A DNA stretch of 34,626 nucleotides from an uncultured Cytophagaceae bacterium (lineage in GTDB: Bacteria; Bacteroidota; Bacteroidia; Cytophagales; Spirosomataceae). The position numbers and the translations under genes were made by a program. The stretch spans positions 1-34,626 of the forward strand of contig CAIVPF010000068.1 in assembly GCA_903907745.1 (NCBI GenBank), written 5' to 3'. The notes beneath the pieces were generated by a model. The model saw nothing but the letters and a program-made list of their open reading frames with translations, ran no database searches and was not told the origin of the DNA. Shown one piece after another: positions 23,845 through 32,366 of the stretch. Within the stretch, counting starts at the first letter, position 1. Each line of letters begins with the position of its first letter.

Positions 23845-25133
23845 TGAGATCATTAAGTGCCGCCTATTTTGAAAGAGCTAATCAGGTAATTCCTGGTGGG
23901 GTAAATTCACCTGTACGAGCATTTAAATCTGTAGGAGGTAATCCCGTTTTCATTCAATCCGCTAAAGGCGCATATTTACATGACGTAGACGGAAATTCAT
24001 ACATTGATTTAATTGGTTCCTGGGGACCCATGTTATTTGGGCAAGCACATCCGGCAATCGAACAGGCCGTTCGTGACGCATTAACCAATGGCTTTTCGTT
24101 TGGGGCACCCAGTTATAATGAGGTCATCATTGCTGAGAAAATCATTTCCATGGTTCCTTCCATCGAGAAGGTCCGATTAGTGAACTCCGGAACAGAAGCT
24201 ACCATGGCAGCCATTCGGGTGGCTAGAGCCTATACGAAACGAGATAAAATCATCAAATTTGAAGGTTGTTACCATGGCCATGGCGATTCCTTTCTAATTG
24301 CGGCAGGTTCGGGCGTGGCCACCTTAGGAACTCCCGATAGTCCAGGTGTCACAGAATCAACCGCCAGAGATACCTTAACAGCGGTTTACAATGATATAGA
24401 ATCATTGGAAGCACTCTTTGAGGCGAATCCATCTGGCATAGCAGCGGTCATCATTGAACCCGTGGTGGGGAATATGGGTCTAGTCATTCCAAAAGAAGGA
24501 TATTTAGCTGCTATTTCCACATTATGCAAAGAGCATGGCGCATTACTGATTTTCGATGAGGTCATGACAGGCTTTCGCCTTTCACCAAGCGGATATCAAG
24601 GAATTTGTGGAGTTAAACCAGATCTTACTACATTAGGCAAAATTATAGGTGGAGGATTACCCGTAGGTGCTTATGGTGGAAGGGCGGATATCATGAATAT
24701 GATCGCTCCTTCAGGGCCTGTTTATCAAGCAGGAACACTTTCTGGAAATCCGTTAGCAACTTCTGCAGGAATGGCTATGCTTAATTTAATAACCAGCGAT
24801 TTAGATGTGTACAAAAGACTTGAAGAAAAAGGTAAATTAATCGCTGAGGCAATCGAATCACAAATCCAGAAATATAAAATCAAAGCACGTGTAAGCCAAT
24901 TAGGCTCCATGTTTACTTTATTTTTTACGGATGTAGTGGTAGAAAATTTCAGCGATGCTAAAACTTCCGATACAGCTATGTTTGGACGTTATTTTAAAGG
25001 CATGTTGGACAAAGGAATTTACCTCCCTCCTTCTCAATTTGAATCTTGGTTCCTATCTGATGCCATTGGGGAAGCGGAAATCGCTAACATCATCCAAGCG
25101 AGTGACGAAACACTGAACGAAATCTCAGCATAA
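23844..25133 (+). CDS. hemL: Glutamate-1-semialdehyde 2,1-aminomutase
   Basis: PLP enzyme making 5-aminolevulinate from glutamate semialdehyde in the C5 route to heme. 429 residues, normal length. The start IPGGVNSPVRAFKSVGG is diagnostic. Cofactor contacts: NSGTEATMAAIRVARA, YHGHGDSFL, IFDEVMTGFR, and Schiff-base Lys266 in TTLGKIIGGGLPVGAYGG. The catalytic gating loop SGVATLGTPDSPGV is present. It is coupled to yidC by a one-base overlap and followed 14 bases later by a glycosyltransferase. No heme partners (hemA and others) are adjacent. Confidence 0.97.
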   Translation: MRSLSAAYFERANQVIPGGVNSPVRAFKSVGGNPVFIQSAKGAYLHDVDGNSYIDLIGSWGPMLFGQAHPAIEQAVRDALTNGFSFGAPSYNEVIIAEKIISMVPSIEKVRLVNSGTEATMAAIRVARAYTKRDKIIKFEGCYHGHGDSFLIAAGSGVATLGTPDSPGVTESTARDTLTAVYNDIESLEALFEANPSGIAAVIIEPVVGNMGLVIPKEGYLAAISTLCKEHGALLIFDEVMTGFRLSPSGYQGICGVKPDLTTLGKIIGGGLPVGAYGGRADIMNMIAPSGPVYQAGTLSGNPLATSAGMAMLNLITSDLDVYKRLEEKGKLIAEAIESQIQKYKIKARVSQLGSMFTLFFTDVVVENFSDAKTSDTAMFGRYFKGMLDKGIYLPPSQFESWFLSDAIGEAEIANIIQASDETLNEISA

Positions 25134-25147
25134 ATCCATACCCCGCG

Positions 25148-26125
25148 ATGGTCAAATTTTCGGTTATCATTCCCGTTTATAATCGACCCCAAGAATTGGA
25201 CGAGTTATTGGAATGCCTTCAAAACCAAATTTTCAGGGATTTTGAAGTGATCGTTATCGAAGATGGATCTGAAATTTCTTCAGAAACAGTTGTCAAAAAA
25301 CATCAAAAAAATCTTAGTATCTCCTATTTTACAAAAGAAAATGGCGGACAGGGCTTTGCGCGGAATTACGCATTTGAACGTGCTAAAGGGGGCTTTTTTA
25401 TTATTTTAGATTCCGATGCCTTAATTGAACCCAATTATTTAACTGAAGTAGATCTAGGCATTCATGCTGAAAACTTAGATTTATTTGGTGGACCAGATAA
25501 GGAACATCCAAGTTTTAGCCCCATTCAAAAGGCGATTAGCTATAGTATGACCAGTGTATTAACCACAGGTGGTATACGTGGAAAAGCAAAAAATATCGGT
25601 GGACAATTTCATCCAAGAAGTTTCAATATGGGTATTTCTCGGAAAGTTTGGGAAGCCACTAAAGGCTTTAAAATAACCCGAATGGGGGAAGATATTGAAT
25701 TTAGTATTCGTTGCATTTCGATGGGATTTAAATCAGGACTTTTAGCCAAGGCATTTATATACCATAAACGAAGAACGAGTTTTAGCCAATTTTATAAGCA
25801 ATTGCATTTTTTTGGTCGTGCCAGAATTAATATTAGCCGATTTTATCCTCAAGAGTTAAAAGCTGTACACTTTCTTCCTTTGGCCTATTTCCTGTTTTTT
25901 TGGAATACGATCATGTTAAATATTATAGATGTAAACCTTGGGATGTATTTCTCGGGAATAATCGCCTTGTATTGGATCCTTTTATTCGTCGATGGAATAA
26001 TCAGTACCAGAAATATACACGTGGCAATTTTAGGCCTCATCGCAGCGAATATCCAACTTTTAGCCTATGGACAGGGATTCCTAGAAGAAGGTTTGAAAAA
26101 AATTACCAGTAAAGACCTTTCATAA
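25148..26125 (+). CDS. Family 2 glycosyltransferase with C-terminal membrane segments
   Basis: 325 residues. The GT-A domain opens with FSVIIPVYNRPQELDELL; the metal-binding DxD is Asp88-Ser-Asp90 (IILDSDALIEP). ENGGQGFARNYAFERAKG is a typical GT2 nucleotide-sugar block, and MGEDIEFSIRC supplies the ED acceptor-base motif. Two to three hydrophobic helices (about 240-310) anchor it to the inner membrane, so it likely adds sugar to a lipid-linked or surface glycan. Donor and acceptor are unknown. Its 3' end overlaps the convergent hldD gene by 23 bases. Confidence 0.88.
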   Translation: MVKFSVIIPVYNRPQELDELLECLQNQIFRDFEVIVIEDGSEISSETVVKKHQKNLSISYFTKENGGQGFARNYAFERAKGGFFIILDSDALIEPNYLTEVDLGIHAENLDLFGGPDKEHPSFSPIQKAISYSMTSVLTTGGIRGKAKNIGGQFHPRSFNMGISRKVWEATKGFKITRMGEDIEFSIRCISMGFKSGLLAKAFIYHKRRTSFSQFYKQLHFFGRARINISRFYPQELKAVHFLPLAYFLFFWNTIMLNIIDVNLGMYFSGIIALYWILLFVDGIISTRNIHVAILGLIAANIQLLAYGQGFLEEGLKKITSKDLS

Positions 26126-26134
26126 GGTAATTTT
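26099..26134. terminator. Bidirectional terminator spanning the GT2/hldD overlap
   Basis: AAAATTACC (26099-26107) and GGTAATTTT (26126-26134) are a perfect 9-bp inverted repeat, with a smaller ACCTT/AAGGT hairpin nested between. The plus strand ends in TTTT, and the minus strand runs into seven T residues, which is the better terminator (for hldD). Both gene ends are coded within it. Confidence 0.65.
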
Positions 26135-27068
26135 GTACATAATCTTTAACGCCCGCTTCTAAGGTATAAAAAGGTTTCGAATAGCCCACACTTCGTAATT
26201 TAGCCATATTCGCCTGGGTATAATATTGATATTTATCTCGAATATCAATGGGCGTATCAATGTATGAAATTTGAACTGGCTTATCCAAAGCATTAAACGT
26301 GGAGGTACCTAAAGCATTAAAACTTCTCGCTTGCCCAGTTCCTAAATTATAGATTCCAGAATCCTTACGATGTTCCATGAAAAATACACAAACTTCCACG
26401 AGATCCTTGACATAAATAAAATCTCGCAATTGCTCTCCGTCGGAATAATTAGGATGATGTGATTTAAATAATTTTAAAGAACCCGTAGCAAGAATTTGTT
26501 TATACGCATGCCAAATCACTGAAGCCATCCGACTTTTATGATATTCATTAGGCCCGTAAACATTGAAAAACTTTAATCCTGCCCAAAAGAAAGGCTTTTT
26601 GTCTTGTTGCAAAGCCCAAATATCAAAGTCATTTTTGGAATCACCATATGGATTTAAAGGCTTTAACTGCGGGATTGTAGATTCATTATCATCATAGCCA
26701 ATCTCGCCCAAACCATAGGTAGCAGCTGAAGAAGCATAAATCAGAGGTATTTGATAAGAAACACAACGATTCCAAATTTCCTTTGAATAATTGACATTCA
26801 ATTCATCAAAAATCGCTTTATCAAACTCGGTCGTATCGGTTCGCGCACCTATATGAAAAATAAATTCAACTTCCTGATAATTTGAATCTAACCAAGTCAT
26901 GAATTCAGATCTTTCGACACGGGCTTTGATTTTTTTACCGATTAAATTTTTATTTTTCTCTTCATAGGAAAAATCATCTACGGCGATAATGTAATTGAAG
27001 TTTAACTCATTGAGTCGTTGGATTAAACAACTACCAATAAATCCAGCAGCACCGGTAACTATGATCAT
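26103..27068 (-). CDS. hldD: ADP-L-glycero-D-manno-heptose-6-epimerase
   Basis: Makes ADP-L-glycero-D-manno-heptose for the LPS inner core. 321 residues, extended short-chain dehydrogenase fold. The NAD(P) motif is TGAAGFIGS (5-13). The catalytic pair is Tyr141/Lys145 in NPYGDSKNDFD with Ser114-type YASSAATYG. HldD-specific blocks are ARTDTTEFD, FFNVYGPNEYHKSRMASV and LRDFIYVKD. At the start, VTGAAGFIGSCLIQRLNELN is typical. Its gene is divergent from the pterin synthase-lpxB pair and ends inside the GT2 gene. The LPS theme is shared with nearby lpxB. Confidence 0.95.
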   Translation of the reverse strand: MIIVTGAAGFIGSCLIQRLNELNFNYIIAVDDFSYEEKNKNLIGKKIKARVERSEFMTWLDSNYQEVEFIFHIGARTDTTEFDKAIFDELNVNYSKEIWNRCVSYQIPLIYASSAATYGLGEIGYDDNESTIPQLKPLNPYGDSKNDFDIWALQQDKKPFFWAGLKFFNVYGPNEYHKSRMASVIWHAYKQILATGSLKLFKSHHPNYSDGEQLRDFIYVKDLVEVCVFFMEHRKDSGIYNLGTGQARSFNALGTSTFNALDKPVQISYIDTPIDIRDKYQYYTQANMAKLRSVGYSKPFYTLEAGVKDYVQNYLMKGLYW

Positions 27069-27087
27069 CTTATCCTGTTTTAATTTT

Positions 27088-27095
27088 CAAATTTA
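27088..27095 (-). promoter_or_regulatory. Putative -7 element for hldD
   Basis: The minus strand reads TAAATTTG, a TAnnTTTG match 19 bases before the hldD ATG. No clear -33 TTG. Confidence 0.45.
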
Positions 27096-27117
27096 CATAA
27101 TATCCCGATACCTTTCG

Positions 27118-27125
27118 TACCTTTG
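27118..27125 (+). promoter_or_regulatory. Putative -7 element for the pterin synthase-lpxB pair
   Basis: TACCTTTG fits TAnnTTTG. It contains the TTG at 27123 that would open a longer reading frame, which argues for the downstream ATG at 27186 as real start. No -33 TTG at the expected spacing. Confidence 0.45.
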
Positions 27126-27185
27126 TTGAATAATTGGACTATCTGCTACTGTTTTCCCAGATATCCGCTAACCGAACTGAAAACA

Positions 27186-27605
27186 ATGGTATATGTAATC
27201 CGAAAGGAACATTTTAATGCGGCGCATCGCCTTTACAATCCCGCCTGGTCAGACGAAAAAAATCAAGAAATTTTTGGTCCTTGTGCTAATATCAATTGGC
27301 ATGGACATAACTTTGAATTAATCATTACTGTCAAAGGACATCCGGATCCAGAGACTGGATTTGTATATGATTTAAAGCAATTAGGTGATTTAATTAAGAA
27401 AGAAATCATCGATCAGGTGGATCATAAAAATTTGAATTTGGATGTTCCATTTATGAAGGACAAATTGGCCAGTTGTGAAGTTTTGGTGATGGAATTTTGG
27501 AATATTTTGGCTCCAAAAATAATTTCAACATCCACCACGGCTGTATTGCATAAAATTCATTTAATTGAAACGAACAAAAACTCCGTGGAATATTTTGGGG
27601 AATAG
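27186..27605 (+). CDS. 6-pyruvoyl-tetrahydropterin synthase / 6-carboxytetrahydropterin synthase family (QueD/PTPS)
   Basis: 139 residues, T-fold enzyme acting on dihydroneopterin triphosphate. Zinc ligands: His14 (HFNAAHRL), His39 and His41 (WHGHN); Cys33 is the catalytic nucleophile. The cysteine-to-HGH spacing is Cx5HGHN (CANINWHGHN), the pattern of the PTPS-II group that includes animal PTPS, rather than the Cx3HGH of QueD. The end ETNKNSVEYFGE also recalls the animal enzyme. Automated pipelines would call it queD; function in queuosine versus pterin synthesis is uncertain. Start ATG 27186 was chosen because MVYVIRKEHFNAAHRL is the family's normal start. lpxB follows after 3 bases. Confidence 0.88.
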   Translation: MVYVIRKEHFNAAHRLYNPAWSDEKNQEIFGPCANINWHGHNFELIITVKGHPDPETGFVYDLKQLGDLIKKEIIDQVDHKNLNLDVPFMKDKLASCEVLVMEFWNILAPKIISTSTTAVLHKIHLIETNKNSVEYFGE

Positions 27606-27608
27606 CCT

Positions 27609-28712
27609 ATGAAATACTTCATCTTAGTTGGCGAAAAATCAGGCGATTTACATGGATCAAATCTCATTAAAGAGCTGATTTCCATTGACCCAAACGCTGA
27701 AATTCAAGCCTGGGGAGGAGATGAAATGAAAGCCGCCGGGGCTGAAATTTTGATTCATCACAAAAATTTAGCCATCATGGGGCTATTAGGCGTTTTACAA
27801 AATCTGTCTCGTCTGAAAGGATTATTCAAATTATTTGGCGAACAGATCGAAGCATTCCAACCTGACACCATCGTTTTTATCGATTACGGTGGATTTAACC
27901 TAAAAGCAGCACGAATCGCTAAATTAAAAGGATTTCATACCCAATTTTACATTGCGCCAAAAGTCTGGGCATGGAATAAAGGTCGCGTAGATACGATTCG
28001 AAAATGGATCGATGAACTGTATGTTATTTTCCCATTTGAAAAAAAATTATTCGAAGAAAATGGAATAAAAACACATTATGTAGGCAATCCTTTACAAGAT
28101 GCCATTTCAAAATTCAATCCCGATCCAACATTTATTCTGTCTGATAAAACATATGTGGCACTCCTACCTGGTAGTCGAAAACAAGAAATTCAGGCATCTA
28201 TGCCCATATTTGAGGCTTTAAGCAAAGAAATGCCAGACACATCTTTTTGTGTAGCAGGCGTATCAGAATGGAAGGATTTATATGCGGCATACCCATTAAC
28301 TGTCATTTTTGATAAAACCTATCAGGTTCTACACTATGCCAAGGCTGCTGTAGTGACGTCAGGTACTGCCACATTAGAGACGGCATTATTAGGTGTCCCT
28401 CAATTAGTCGTTTACAAAACCGATTGGCTATTTTATTCGTTGGCCAAATTGGTCGTAAATATAAAATACATATCCTTAGTCAATATCATCCTTAATCGGG
28501 CAGCGGTACCCGAATTAATCCAAGCTGAATTTTCTGTTTCACACCTAAAAAATGGGTTAAGGGAATTATTACAGGCTGATTCGCCTTCTCGAGAAAAACA
28601 AAAATTAGATTATTCCGAATTAAAGGAAAGCATAGGAAAGGAAGGTGCATCGCAAAGAACAGCAGCCTATATCGTGGAATCCGCGAATAATTTTAAGCTA
28701 AATAACGCTTAA
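27609..28712 (+). CDS. lpxB: Lipid-A-disaccharide synthase
   Basis: GT19 enzyme joining UDP-diacylglucosamine and lipid X to make the lipid A disaccharide at the inner membrane. 367 residues, close to the family's length. Signature blocks: ILVGEKSGDLHGSNLI at the N-terminus, EIQAWGGDEMKAAGAEIL, FIDYGGFNLKAARIAKLKG, YIAPKVWAWNKGRVDTIRKW, HYVGNPLQD, ALLPGSRKQEI and VTSGTATLETALLGVPQLVVYKT. All are intact. The stop codon overlaps the 3' end of the convergent acyltransferase gene by 20 bases. Confidence 0.97.
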   Translation: MKYFILVGEKSGDLHGSNLIKELISIDPNAEIQAWGGDEMKAAGAEILIHHKNLAIMGLLGVLQNLSRLKGLFKLFGEQIEAFQPDTIVFIDYGGFNLKAARIAKLKGFHTQFYIAPKVWAWNKGRVDTIRKWIDELYVIFPFEKKLFEENGIKTHYVGNPLQDAISKFNPDPTFILSDKTYVALLPGSRKQEIQASMPIFEALSKEMPDTSFCVAGVSEWKDLYAAYPLTVIFDKTYQVLHYAKAAVVTSGTATLETALLGVPQLVVYKTDWLFYSLAKLVVNIKYISLVNIILNRAAVPELIQAEFSVSHLKNGLRELLQADSPSREKQKLDYSELKESIGKEGASQRTAAYIVESANNFKLNNA

Positions 28713-29253
28713 TCCACGTTTTCTGAACGCCTGGGATACCTTGGAAAAATTTAGCTATGACCAATTTATCCACCTCAAAATCACCGCTCGGAGTGAATGG
28801 TTCACGAATGATAATCCGTTTATTCACATAATCGAATCCAATCATCAAAATGGGTACTTGGGCTTTAACGGCAATATAATAAAAACCGGTCCGAAGTTCT
28901 TCTACATCCTTTCTTGTCCCTTCAGGCGCCAGCACAGCATGAAATTCTGTATTAGCTTGATAAATATCCACGATCGCATCAACTAAATTGGATTTCTTAC
29001 CACGGTCCACGGGATATCCCCCTAACCAACGAAACATCCATCCAAAAGGCCCCTGAAACAATTCCTTTTTACCCCAAAAATAAATGGGCATATTCATGAG
29101 CGAACGGGCGCCTAGGCCGACAGGGAAATCAGTCCAAGTCGCATGTGGACAAACGATGGTAATACTTTTATGTAATTCAGAGGGAACCTGGCCTTCAAGT
29201 CGCCAACCCGACCATTTAAATATTAGATCAAAAATGGGAGATTTAATTAACAT
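28693..29253 (-). CDS. Short PlsC-like 1-acylglycerol-3-phosphate acyltransferase family protein
   Basis: 186 residues, short for PlsC (commonly about 240). Motif 1 HATWTD has the His-x4-Asp catalytic arrangement (PHATWTDFP). Motif 2 appears as WGKKELFQGPFGWMFRWLGG followed by PVDRGKK. Motif 3 is LAPEGTRK, and motif 4 is the Pro of QVPILMIGFDY. No N-terminal transmembrane helix is apparent, unlike typical PlsC. The substrate could be a lysophospholipid or another amphiphile such as a lyso-aminolipid. It overlaps the preceding HAD gene by 11 bases in the same operon. Confidence 0.85.
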   Translation of the reverse strand: MLIKSPIFDLIFKWSGWRLEGQVPSELHKSITIVCPHATWTDFPVGLGARSLMNMPIYFWGKKELFQGPFGWMFRWLGGYPVDRGKKSNLVDAIVDIYQANTEFHAVLAPEGTRKDVEELRTGFYYIAVKAQVPILMIGFDYVNKRIIIREPFTPSGDFEVDKLVIAKFFQGIPGVQKTWIKRYLA

Positions 29254-29878
29254 ATGACTGCAATATTTGTCTAATTTGAGATAAAGAGCTAATGGGATCT
29301 ATAAGAATGGCTTGAACACCTACTCTTTTAGCGGATTCAATATTACTGAAATTATCATCAAAAAACATGACTTCAGAGGCCAATAAATTATTTTCAATTA
29401 ATACCTGTTCATATATACGTGGATCAGGCTTAATCAAGCCCATTTCAAAAGACAAATAAATCTTTTTAAATAAGTCAAAAACATGCTGACCTTCGGGACC
29501 TACACGCTCCTTCATAAAAACACGTGCATGAATGGAACTCGTATTACTTAATAAATACAAATCAAACTGCTTGGCTAGATCAGCCAATAATTCATAGACA
29601 CCCCCATGAAAACCTAATAATAGGGCATTAAATGCTTGATCAAAGGTCTCATCCGAACAAGAAAATTGAAATCGATTTTGTATCGACAAACGAAAGGTGT
29701 TTTCGTCAACCAATCCCGACTCATACGCTCGCCATAGACCTTCTTCCTGCGTTATTTGCTCGATTTGTAAGGCTGAATAATCTAAAGAAAGAGCGCTAAA
29801 TGCCTCATAGCTACGTACTAAATCTATGGGCAACAAAACATTACCCAAATCAAAAAGTAGCGCTTTAACTGGTTTCAT
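29243..29878 (-). CDS. HAD-IA family phosphatase-like hydrolase
   Basis: 211 residues from ATG 29878, one base after the accA stop; the longer in-frame start at 29929 lies inside accA. HAD motifs: nucleophile Asp10 in LLFDLGNVL, where the usual +2 aspartate is Gly as in YihX-like members. Motif 2 is LLSNTSS, motif 3 the Lys of GLIKPDPRIY, motif 4 FFDDNFSNIESAKRVG. The cap domain is helical (about 20-85). Substrate unknown; related enzymes dephosphorylate sugar phosphates or nucleotides. Position between accA and an acyltransferase is suggestive but not evidence of a lipid role. Confidence 0.87.
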   Translation of the reverse strand: MKPVKALLFDLGNVLLPIDLVRSYEAFSALSLDYSALQIEQITQEEGLWRAYESGLVDENTFRLSIQNRFQFSCSDETFDQAFNALLLGFHGGVYELLADLAKQFDLYLLSNTSSIHARVFMKERVGPEGQHVFDLFKKIYLSFEMGLIKPDPRIYEQVLIENNLLASEVMFFDDNFSNIESAKRVGVQAILIDPISSLSQIRQILQSYVN

Positions 29879-29879
29879 C

Positions 29880-30836
29880 TTATTCGATAACAACGCCCAT
29901 TTTACCAAACTTTTCGATTCGTTGATCAATCCGTTCAGACACAGACATCGCCGATAAAACCTTCAATTCTGAAATAATCACCGCTTTGATATTGGCAGCA
30001 GCCATATCCGGTGCTAAATGTGCCCCTCCTAAAGGTTCTGGTATAATTCCATCGATAAGCCCATTACTAAGCATATCATCTGCCGTTAATTTTAATGCTT
30101 CGGCGGCTTGCTCCTTATAATTCCAACTTCTCCATAAAATAGACGAACAAGATTCCGGTGAAATCACTGAATACCAAGTATTTTCCATCATCAACACGCG
30201 ATCCCCAACCGCAATTCCTAATGCTCCACCCGAGGCACCCTCACCGATAATAATACAAATCACGGGGACCTTCAACATAAACATATCCCTAATATTGCGT
30301 GCAATCGCCTCTCCCTGCCCTCTTTCTTCCGCCTCTATCCCAGGAAAAGCACCAGGTGTGTCTATTAAACACACAATGGGCTTATTAAATTTCTCTGCCA
30401 TCTTCATTAATCGCAAAGCCTTGCGATAACCTTCTGGATTAGGCATACCAAAATTTCTAAATTGACGTTCTTTGGTATTTCGGCCTTTTTGTTGACCTAT
30501 AAACATCACCGAAAACTCATCATTTATGTTCCCAAATCCTCCCACCATCGCCTTATCATCCGCCACGGAACGATCTCCATGAATCTCGATGAATTCATCG
30601 CACATTTTTTCAATGTAATCAAAAGTATAGGGACGCTCAGGATGACGAGAAAGTTGGACACGCTGCCAACGCGTTAAATTTGAAAATGTCTCTTTCTTCA
30701 ATTCGATAATCTTTTCTGTCAATGAAACCACGGCTTCGGAAACATCTACATTATTTTCCAAAGCTAACTTTCTCATTTCAATCAACTTATCTTCTAAATC
30801 AGCGATAGGCTTTTCAAACTCTAATAATGTTCTCAT
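29880..30836 (-). CDS. accA: Acetyl-CoA carboxylase carboxyltransferase subunit alpha
   Basis: With AccD forms the carboxyltransferase that moves carboxyl from carboxybiotin to acetyl-CoA, giving malonyl-CoA for fatty acid synthesis. 318 residues, usual length. Family blocks: [12 protein letters not shown] at the start, [98 protein letters not shown] and the [15 protein letters not shown] region. accD is not nearby. First gene of the accA-HAD-acyltransferase operon. Confidence 0.97.
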   Translation of the reverse strand: MRTLLEFEKPIADLEDKLIEMRKLALENNVDVSEAVVSLTEKIIELKKETFSNLTRWQRVQLSRHPERPYTFDYIEKMCDEFIEIHGDRSVADDKAMVGGFGNINDEFSVMFIGQQKGRNTKERQFRNFGMPNPEGYRKALRLMKMAEKFNKPIVCLIDTPGAFPGIEAEERGQGEAIARNIRDMFMLKVPVICIIIGEGASGGALGIAVGDRVLMMENTWYSVISPESCSSILWRSWNYKEQAAEALKLTADDMLSNGLIDGIIPEPLGGAHLAPDMAAANIKAVIISELKVLSAMSVSERIDQRIEKFGKMGVVIE

Positions 30837-30858
30837 AAATTCTCAAAAATGAATCGTA

Positions 30859-30866
30859 CAAAAATA
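30859..30866 (-). promoter_or_regulatory. Putative -7 element for accA
   Basis: The minus strand reads TATTTTTG, 22 bases before the accA ATG, an exact TAnnTTTG match. No -33 TTG at the usual distance. Confidence 0.5.
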
Positions 30867-30870
30867 AGGA

Positions 30871-32295
30871 TTAAAGAACAAAAGTTTCATTCTTAGTAGG
30901 CAAAATAACGTTCTCAAAGCCTAATTTATTCACTTCTTCCGTAAAGGTTAACATACTTTCCTCTTCACCATGTGTTAAAAACATCACTTTATTCTTAACA
31001 GGATCTTGTGTTTTGACAAAATCCAAAAGACCTATTTGATCCGCATGACCTGAAAACACATCTATTTTTCTGATTTGAGCATTTACCTTATATTCTCGAT
31101 CGCGAACTTTAATCGTATCTGCTCCAGATAATAATTCTCGACCTAAGGTTCCATCGGCCGCATAACCGATCAACAAGATCGTACAATGTGTATTACTAAT
31201 GTTGTCAGCAATATGTTTTTCCACACGCCCTCCAGAAATCATCCCAGATGAGGAAATGATAATGCAAGGTTGGTGATAATTCTTGATCGCACTTGACTCC
31301 TTTTCTGTTTGCAAGAATACCAAATTATCAAAATCAAATAATTCATCATATTCCTTCTGGAAACCTCTGGCCTCTGGATTCAAATAAGATAAATATTTAG
31401 CATAAATTTTGGTCGAACTACGACCCATCGGGCTATCGGTAAATACCCGGATGGCCGGAAAATTACGTTCCTCGATTAAGCGATTTAAGGTAAAAAGTAC
31501 GGCTTGTGTACGACCGACCGAAAAAGCAGGAATAATAAGTCGCCCAGGTAAGTCGATACAGGTTTCGCGGATAATTTGCTCCATAGCATCCATCGGAGGC
31601 ACTTTATCCTCATGAATTCGATTTCCATAAGTAGTTTCACACACCAAATAATCACATGGTGGCAATATAGCGGGATCAATATGTAGGGGATAATTTTTGC
31701 GACCAATATCACCACTAAAGCCCAAAGTCTTTATCTCATCCCCTTCTTTGATCGAAAAATAGATGTGGGCCGCTCCTAATAAGTGACCCGCTGGAATAAA
31801 CGTTATTTCCAATCCTGGATGAACCACGAATTTTTTATTAAAATTCAGGGTGACAAAATTATCCAAGGAATTTTCGACGTCCTTTTGCAAATACATATCG
31901 CCTCGTTTTAAAAGACGATCCATTTGTTTATGCTTTTTTCTGCTTTCCCCTTGCGCGGCTCGTAAGCGACGAAGATGTAAACTCGCCGAGTCCATCAGTA
32001 ATAATTCTGCTAATTCCGCCGTGGGTGGTGTACATAGGACTTGGCCCTCATATCCTTCGCGATAGAGCATCGGTATATTACCCGAATGATCAATATGCGC
32101 ATGCGTTAAAACTACAAGATTAATTAATGAAGCATCAAAAGGAAAAAAGGAGCTATTTTCATAAGGAGTTTCATAATCGATCTCCCGCTCCATATCCGTA
32201 CCACAATCGATTAAAATTTTATACCCATCCTCAAGCTCTAACAAATACATGGAACCTGTAACTTGTTTCGCCGCACCCAAAAATTGTAATTTCAT
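30871..32295 (-). CDS. Metallo-beta-lactamase / beta-CASP ribonuclease-like protein
   Basis: 474 residues, two-zinc hydrolase of the MBL fold with beta-CASP insertion and C-terminal RNA-specificity motif (RMMBL), the architecture of CPSF73/Ysh1 and bacterial relatives. Zinc motif HAHIDH at residues 65-70 (LTHAHIDHSGN). GHLLGAAHIYF provides a further His, then GFSGDIGRKNYPL with Asp and VCETTYGNRIHE. The beta-CASP part has PAFSVGRTQAVLF and IIISSSGMISGGR. The end has VFSGHADQIGLLDF and FLTHGEEESM, His motifs of RMMBL. It likely processes RNA. 34 bases separate it from accA, which has its own -7 box. Confidence 0.9.
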   Translation of the reverse strand: MKLQFLGAAKQVTGSMYLLELEDGYKILIDCGTDMEREIDYETPYENSSFFPFDASLINLVVLTHAHIDHSGNIPMLYREGYEGQVLCTPPTAELAELLLMDSASLHLRRLRAAQGESRKKHKQMDRLLKRGDMYLQKDVENSLDNFVTLNFNKKFVVHPGLEITFIPAGHLLGAAHIYFSIKEGDEIKTLGFSGDIGRKNYPLHIDPAILPPCDYLVCETTYGNRIHEDKVPPMDAMEQIIRETCIDLPGRLIIPAFSVGRTQAVLFTLNRLIEERNFPAIRVFTDSPMGRSSTKIYAKYLSYLNPEARGFQKEYDELFDFDNLVFLQTEKESSAIKNYHQPCIIISSSGMISGGRVEKHIADNISNTHCTILLIGYAADGTLGRELLSGADTIKVRDREYKVNAQIRKIDVFSGHADQIGLLDFVKTQDPVKNKVMFLTHGEEESMLTFTEEVNKLGFENVILPTKNETFVL

Positions 32296-32309
32296 AAATA
32301 CAAAGAAAT

Positions 32310-32327
32310 AGGGGCCTTTCGGCCCCT
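32310..32327 (-). terminator. Hairpin between the DUF6807 gene and the MBL gene
   Basis: A perfect 7-bp GC-rich stem, AGGGGCC/GGCCCCT, with GAAA tetraloop on the minus strand. It is followed by ATTTCTTTG, only moderately T-rich. It could terminate the DUF6807 transcript or be the 5' hairpin of the MBL mRNA. Confidence 0.65.
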
Positions 32328-32337
32328 GATTGCTTTA

Positions 32338-32345
32338 CAAAAATA
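32338..32345 (-). promoter_or_regulatory. Putative -7 element for the MBL gene
   Basis: The minus strand reads TATTTTTG, just after the DUF6807 stop. If used, transcripts start near 32331 and would carry the hairpin at 32310-32327 at their 5' end. No -33 TTG. Confidence 0.35.
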
Positions 32346-32366
32346 CATAAATTTCTCTAATATTTA

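Noticed and set aside
27123-27185. TTG-initiated extension of the pterin synthase gene
   Set aside because: The TTG is part of a promoter-like TACCTTTG; the conserved protein starts at the ATG at 27186.
28693-28712. Terminator in the lpxB/acyltransferase overlap
   Set aside because: TTAAGC and GCTTAA form only a 6-bp AT-rich stem without a T run; too weak to call.
29879-29929. Upstream extension of the HAD gene
   Set aside because: It overlaps accA in another frame; the HAD motif starts right after the ATG at 29878.
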